Source of the DNA: Paraburkholderia tropica
GTDB lineage: Bacteria; Pseudomonadota; Gammaproteobacteria; Burkholderiales; Burkholderiaceae
DNA: 64,000 nucleotides
Assembly (NCBI RefSeq): GCF_914484835.1
Contig: NZ_CAJZAR010000049.1
Location: 62,001 to 126,000 of the forward strand
Direction: 5' to 3'
Under the pieces are notes generated by a model. That model was not told the origin of the DNA and made no database searches. It saw nothing but the letters and a program-made list of their open reading frames with translations. Position numbers and translations under genes: made by a program. This document shows positions 62,613-64,000 of the stretch, in pieces. Every line of letters starts with the position of its first letter. The first letter of the stretch is position 1.

Positions 62613-63851
62613 ATGACCGCCGCCTTCAGCCTGAGCGACTATCCGCTCGCGAACCATTCCGCGCCGCGCACGGGCGCGTCGCCGCCTGTGCCGCGCCGTC
62701 TCGCGCGCGTGCTCTCGCTCGCCGATTTCGAAGCGGCGGCGCGCCGCCATCTGCCGCGCCCGATCTTCGCCTACGTGAGCGGCGGCTGCGAAACCGACCG
62801 CTCGCTGCGCGAGAACCGCGCCGCGTTCGATGAGTACGACTGGGTACCGCGCGTGCTCGTCGATACCTCGCAACGCACGCTCGACACGACGCTGTTCGGC
62901 CACACCTATGCCGCGCCGTTCGGCATTGCGCCGATGGGGATCAGCGCGCTCTCGGCGTATCGCGGCGATCTGATCCAGGCGCAGGCGAGCGCGCTCGCCA
63001 ATCTGCCGATGATCATGAGCGGTTCGTCGCTGATCCGCATGGAGGCCATCGCGCAGGCGAATCCGCAGGCGTGGTTCCAGATGTATGTGCCGGGCGAACC
63101 GGAGACGATCGCGGCGCTGGTGGACCGCGTCGCGCAGGCGGGCTTTCGCACGCTGGTGCTGACCGCCGATGTGCCGGTGTCGGGCAATCGCGAGAACAAT
63201 CTGCGCGCGGGCTTTTCCACGCCGCTGCGCCCCGGCCCGCGTCTCGCGTGGGATGGGCTGACGCATCCGCGCTGGCTGCTCGGCACGGCGCTGCGCACGC
63301 TCTGGCGGCACGGCATGCCGCATTTCGAGAACTCGCGCGTCACGCGCGGCGCGCCGATTCTCTCGTCGAACGTGCTGCGCGACTTCGGCGCGCGCGACCA
63401 TCTGAGCTGGGAACATCTGCGGATGATCCGGCAGCGCTGGCGCGGCACGCTGGTCGTGAAAGGCATTCTCGACGCGGACGACGCGCGCCGCGCGCGCGAC
63501 CTCGGCGTGGACGGGCTGATCGTTTCGAATCACGGCGGACGTCAGCTCGACGGCTCGATTGCGCCGCTGCGCGCGCTGCCGCGCGTGGTGGCCGCCGTCG
63601 ACGCGGACTGCCCGGTGATGATCGACAGCGGCTTCCGTCGCGGCGGCGACGTGCTGATGGCGCTGGCGCTCGGCGCGCGCGCGGTGTTCATCGGCCGGCC
63701 GTTCAACTACGCGGGCGCGGTGGCGGGGCAGGCGGGCGTGCTGCACGCGTTCGCGATCGTCGCGGCGGAAATGCGCCGCAATATGGCGCTGCTCGGCGTG
63801 ACGCGGCCCGATGAGGTCGATGCGAGCCGGTTGAGGCGGCGCGGCGAGTGA
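62613..63851 (+). CDS. FMN-dependent alpha-hydroxyacid oxidase/dehydrogenase (LldD/glycolate oxidase-like)
   Basis: 412-residue TIM-barrel flavoenzyme. FMN and catalytic motifs are present: PRPIFAYVSGGCETDRSLRE near the start, FGIAPMGISALSAYRG, ALNxx-type MIMSGSSLIRMEAIAQAN, LVVKGILDADDARRARDLG, the catalytic His in VSNHGGRQLDGS and the phosphate-binding IDSGFRRGGDVLMALALGA. It oxidises an L-2-hydroxyacid to a 2-oxoacid. GAGGAGCGCGCC precedes the ATG. Last gene of the operon. Taken with the D-2-hydroxyacid dehydrogenase, the operon has enzymes of both stereochemical types. Confidence 0.92.
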   Translation: MTAAFSLSDYPLANHSAPRTGASPPVPRRLARVLSLADFEAAARRHLPRPIFAYVSGGCETDRSLRENRAAFDEYDWVPRVLVDTSQRTLDTTLFGHTYAAPFGIAPMGISALSAYRGDLIQAQASALANLPMIMSGSSLIRMEAIAQANPQAWFQMYVPGEPETIAALVDRVAQAGFRTLVLTADVPVSGNRENNLRAGFSTPLRPGPRLAWDGLTHPRWLLGTALRTLWRHGMPHFENSRVTRGAPILSSNVLRDFGARDHLSWEHLRMIRQRWRGTLVVKGILDADDARRARDLGVDGLIVSNHGGRQLDGSIAPLRALPRVVAAVDADCPVMIDSGFRRGGDVLMALALGARAVFIGRPFNYAGAVAGQAGVLHAFAIVAAEMRRNMALLGVTRPDEVDASRLRRRGE

Positions 63852-63889
63852 TGAGTCAGTAGCGAGTCAATGTCGCGTTAATAACGAGC

Positions 63890-63910
63890 GCGCGGCTTCG
63901 TTCGCCGCGC
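63890..63910. terminator. Hairpin between convergent hydroxyacid oxidase and SDR genes
   Basis: GCGCGGC / GCCGCGC stem of 7 bp with a TTCGTTC loop in the 64-bp convergent gap, without a clear T-tract. Confidence 0.5.
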
Positions 63911-63915
63911 TTCGC

Positions 63916-64000
63916 TCAGGTGAGGTTCAGCCCGCCATCCGAGAGCAGAATCTCGCCGGTCAAATAATCCGAAGCAACGAGCATGGCGACCGCCTGAGCG
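63916..64000 (-). CDS. Short-chain dehydrogenase/reductase, C-terminal end only
   Basis: The last 27 codons and stop of a gene entering from the right edge. The end reads YLTGEILLSDGGLNLT, the usual SDR C terminus (tGe.i..DGG...). Catalytic residues lie outside the window. It is convergent with the hydroxyacid oxidase gene and could still belong to the same metabolic region. Confidence 0.8.
   Translation of the reverse strand, partial: AQAVAMLVASDYLTGEILLSDGGLNLT

Overview
The window looks like chromosomal DNA of a Burkholderiaceae member (Paraburkholderia/Caballeronia/Burkholderia-like). The GC content is very high, GGAG-type ribosome binding sites are common, and the gene content fits: oxidative L-arabinose genes, a 399-residue FabV, several LysR regulators and homospermidine synthase. 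This placement is inferred from content; no rRNA, tRNA, CRISPR array, insertion sequence or origin was recognised. About 50 protein genes are supported, with incomplete genes at both ends (a tyrosine recombinase on the left, a short-chain dehydrogenase on the right).

1-3.3 kb holds the integrase-like gene, a VOC protein, a PPM-type methyltransferase and a LysR regulator. 3.4-14.1 kb is an L-arabinose oxidation and uptake operon: arabonate dehydratase, 2-oxoglutarate semialdehyde dehydrogenase, MFS carrier, 2-keto-3-deoxyarabonate dehydratase, L-arabinose 1-dehydrogenase and araFGH. Together they take arabinose to 2-oxoglutarate; the lactonase step is not encoded in the operon. 14.1-25.3 kb adds a DgoR-like GntR repressor, a single-NBD sugar ABC importer, a ytfQRT-yjfF-type importer and a second, very similar dehydratase. 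Three 13-bp sites upstream of these units share an ATAG-N5-CTAT layout, so one repressor may control them all.

25-38 kb is a mixed region: fabV, an epimerase-like oxidoreductase with a divergent LysR, OsmC, two convergent overlapping acetyltransferases, an XRE-cupin regulator with a probable leaderless promoter, a CSS-EAL phosphodiesterase, a Cache-GGDEF cyclase, and a LysR/MFS pair. 37.7-43.4 kb carries an HD hydrolase divergent from a GlxA-type regulator, separated by a 19-bp inverted repeat. It then carries a 7TM histidine kinase, a CalE7-like hotdog thioesterase and an atypical response regulator, which resembles a cell-density signalling unit without a synthase.

43.4-54.2 kb has a chemoreceptor ending in a CheR-docking pentapeptide, a LysR/M20 peptidase/MHS transporter cassette, an FRG-domain protein, and a compact polyamine cassette (homospermidine synthase, glutathionylspermidine-synthase-like ATP-grasp ligase, YgiB-like lipoprotein). 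54.2-58.2 kb has a PAS-GGDEF-EAL protein, YciI, NudK and a LysR regulator. 58.3-63.9 kb is a tight catabolic operon divergent from that LysR: 2-hydroxyacid dehydrogenase, RraA-family aldolase/decarboxylase, MFS carrier, SMP-30 lactonase and FMN alpha-hydroxyacid oxidase. Its substrate is not evident. The strongest candidates for something undescribed are the polyamine-ligase cassette, the kinase-thioesterase-regulator module and the 58-64 kb operon.
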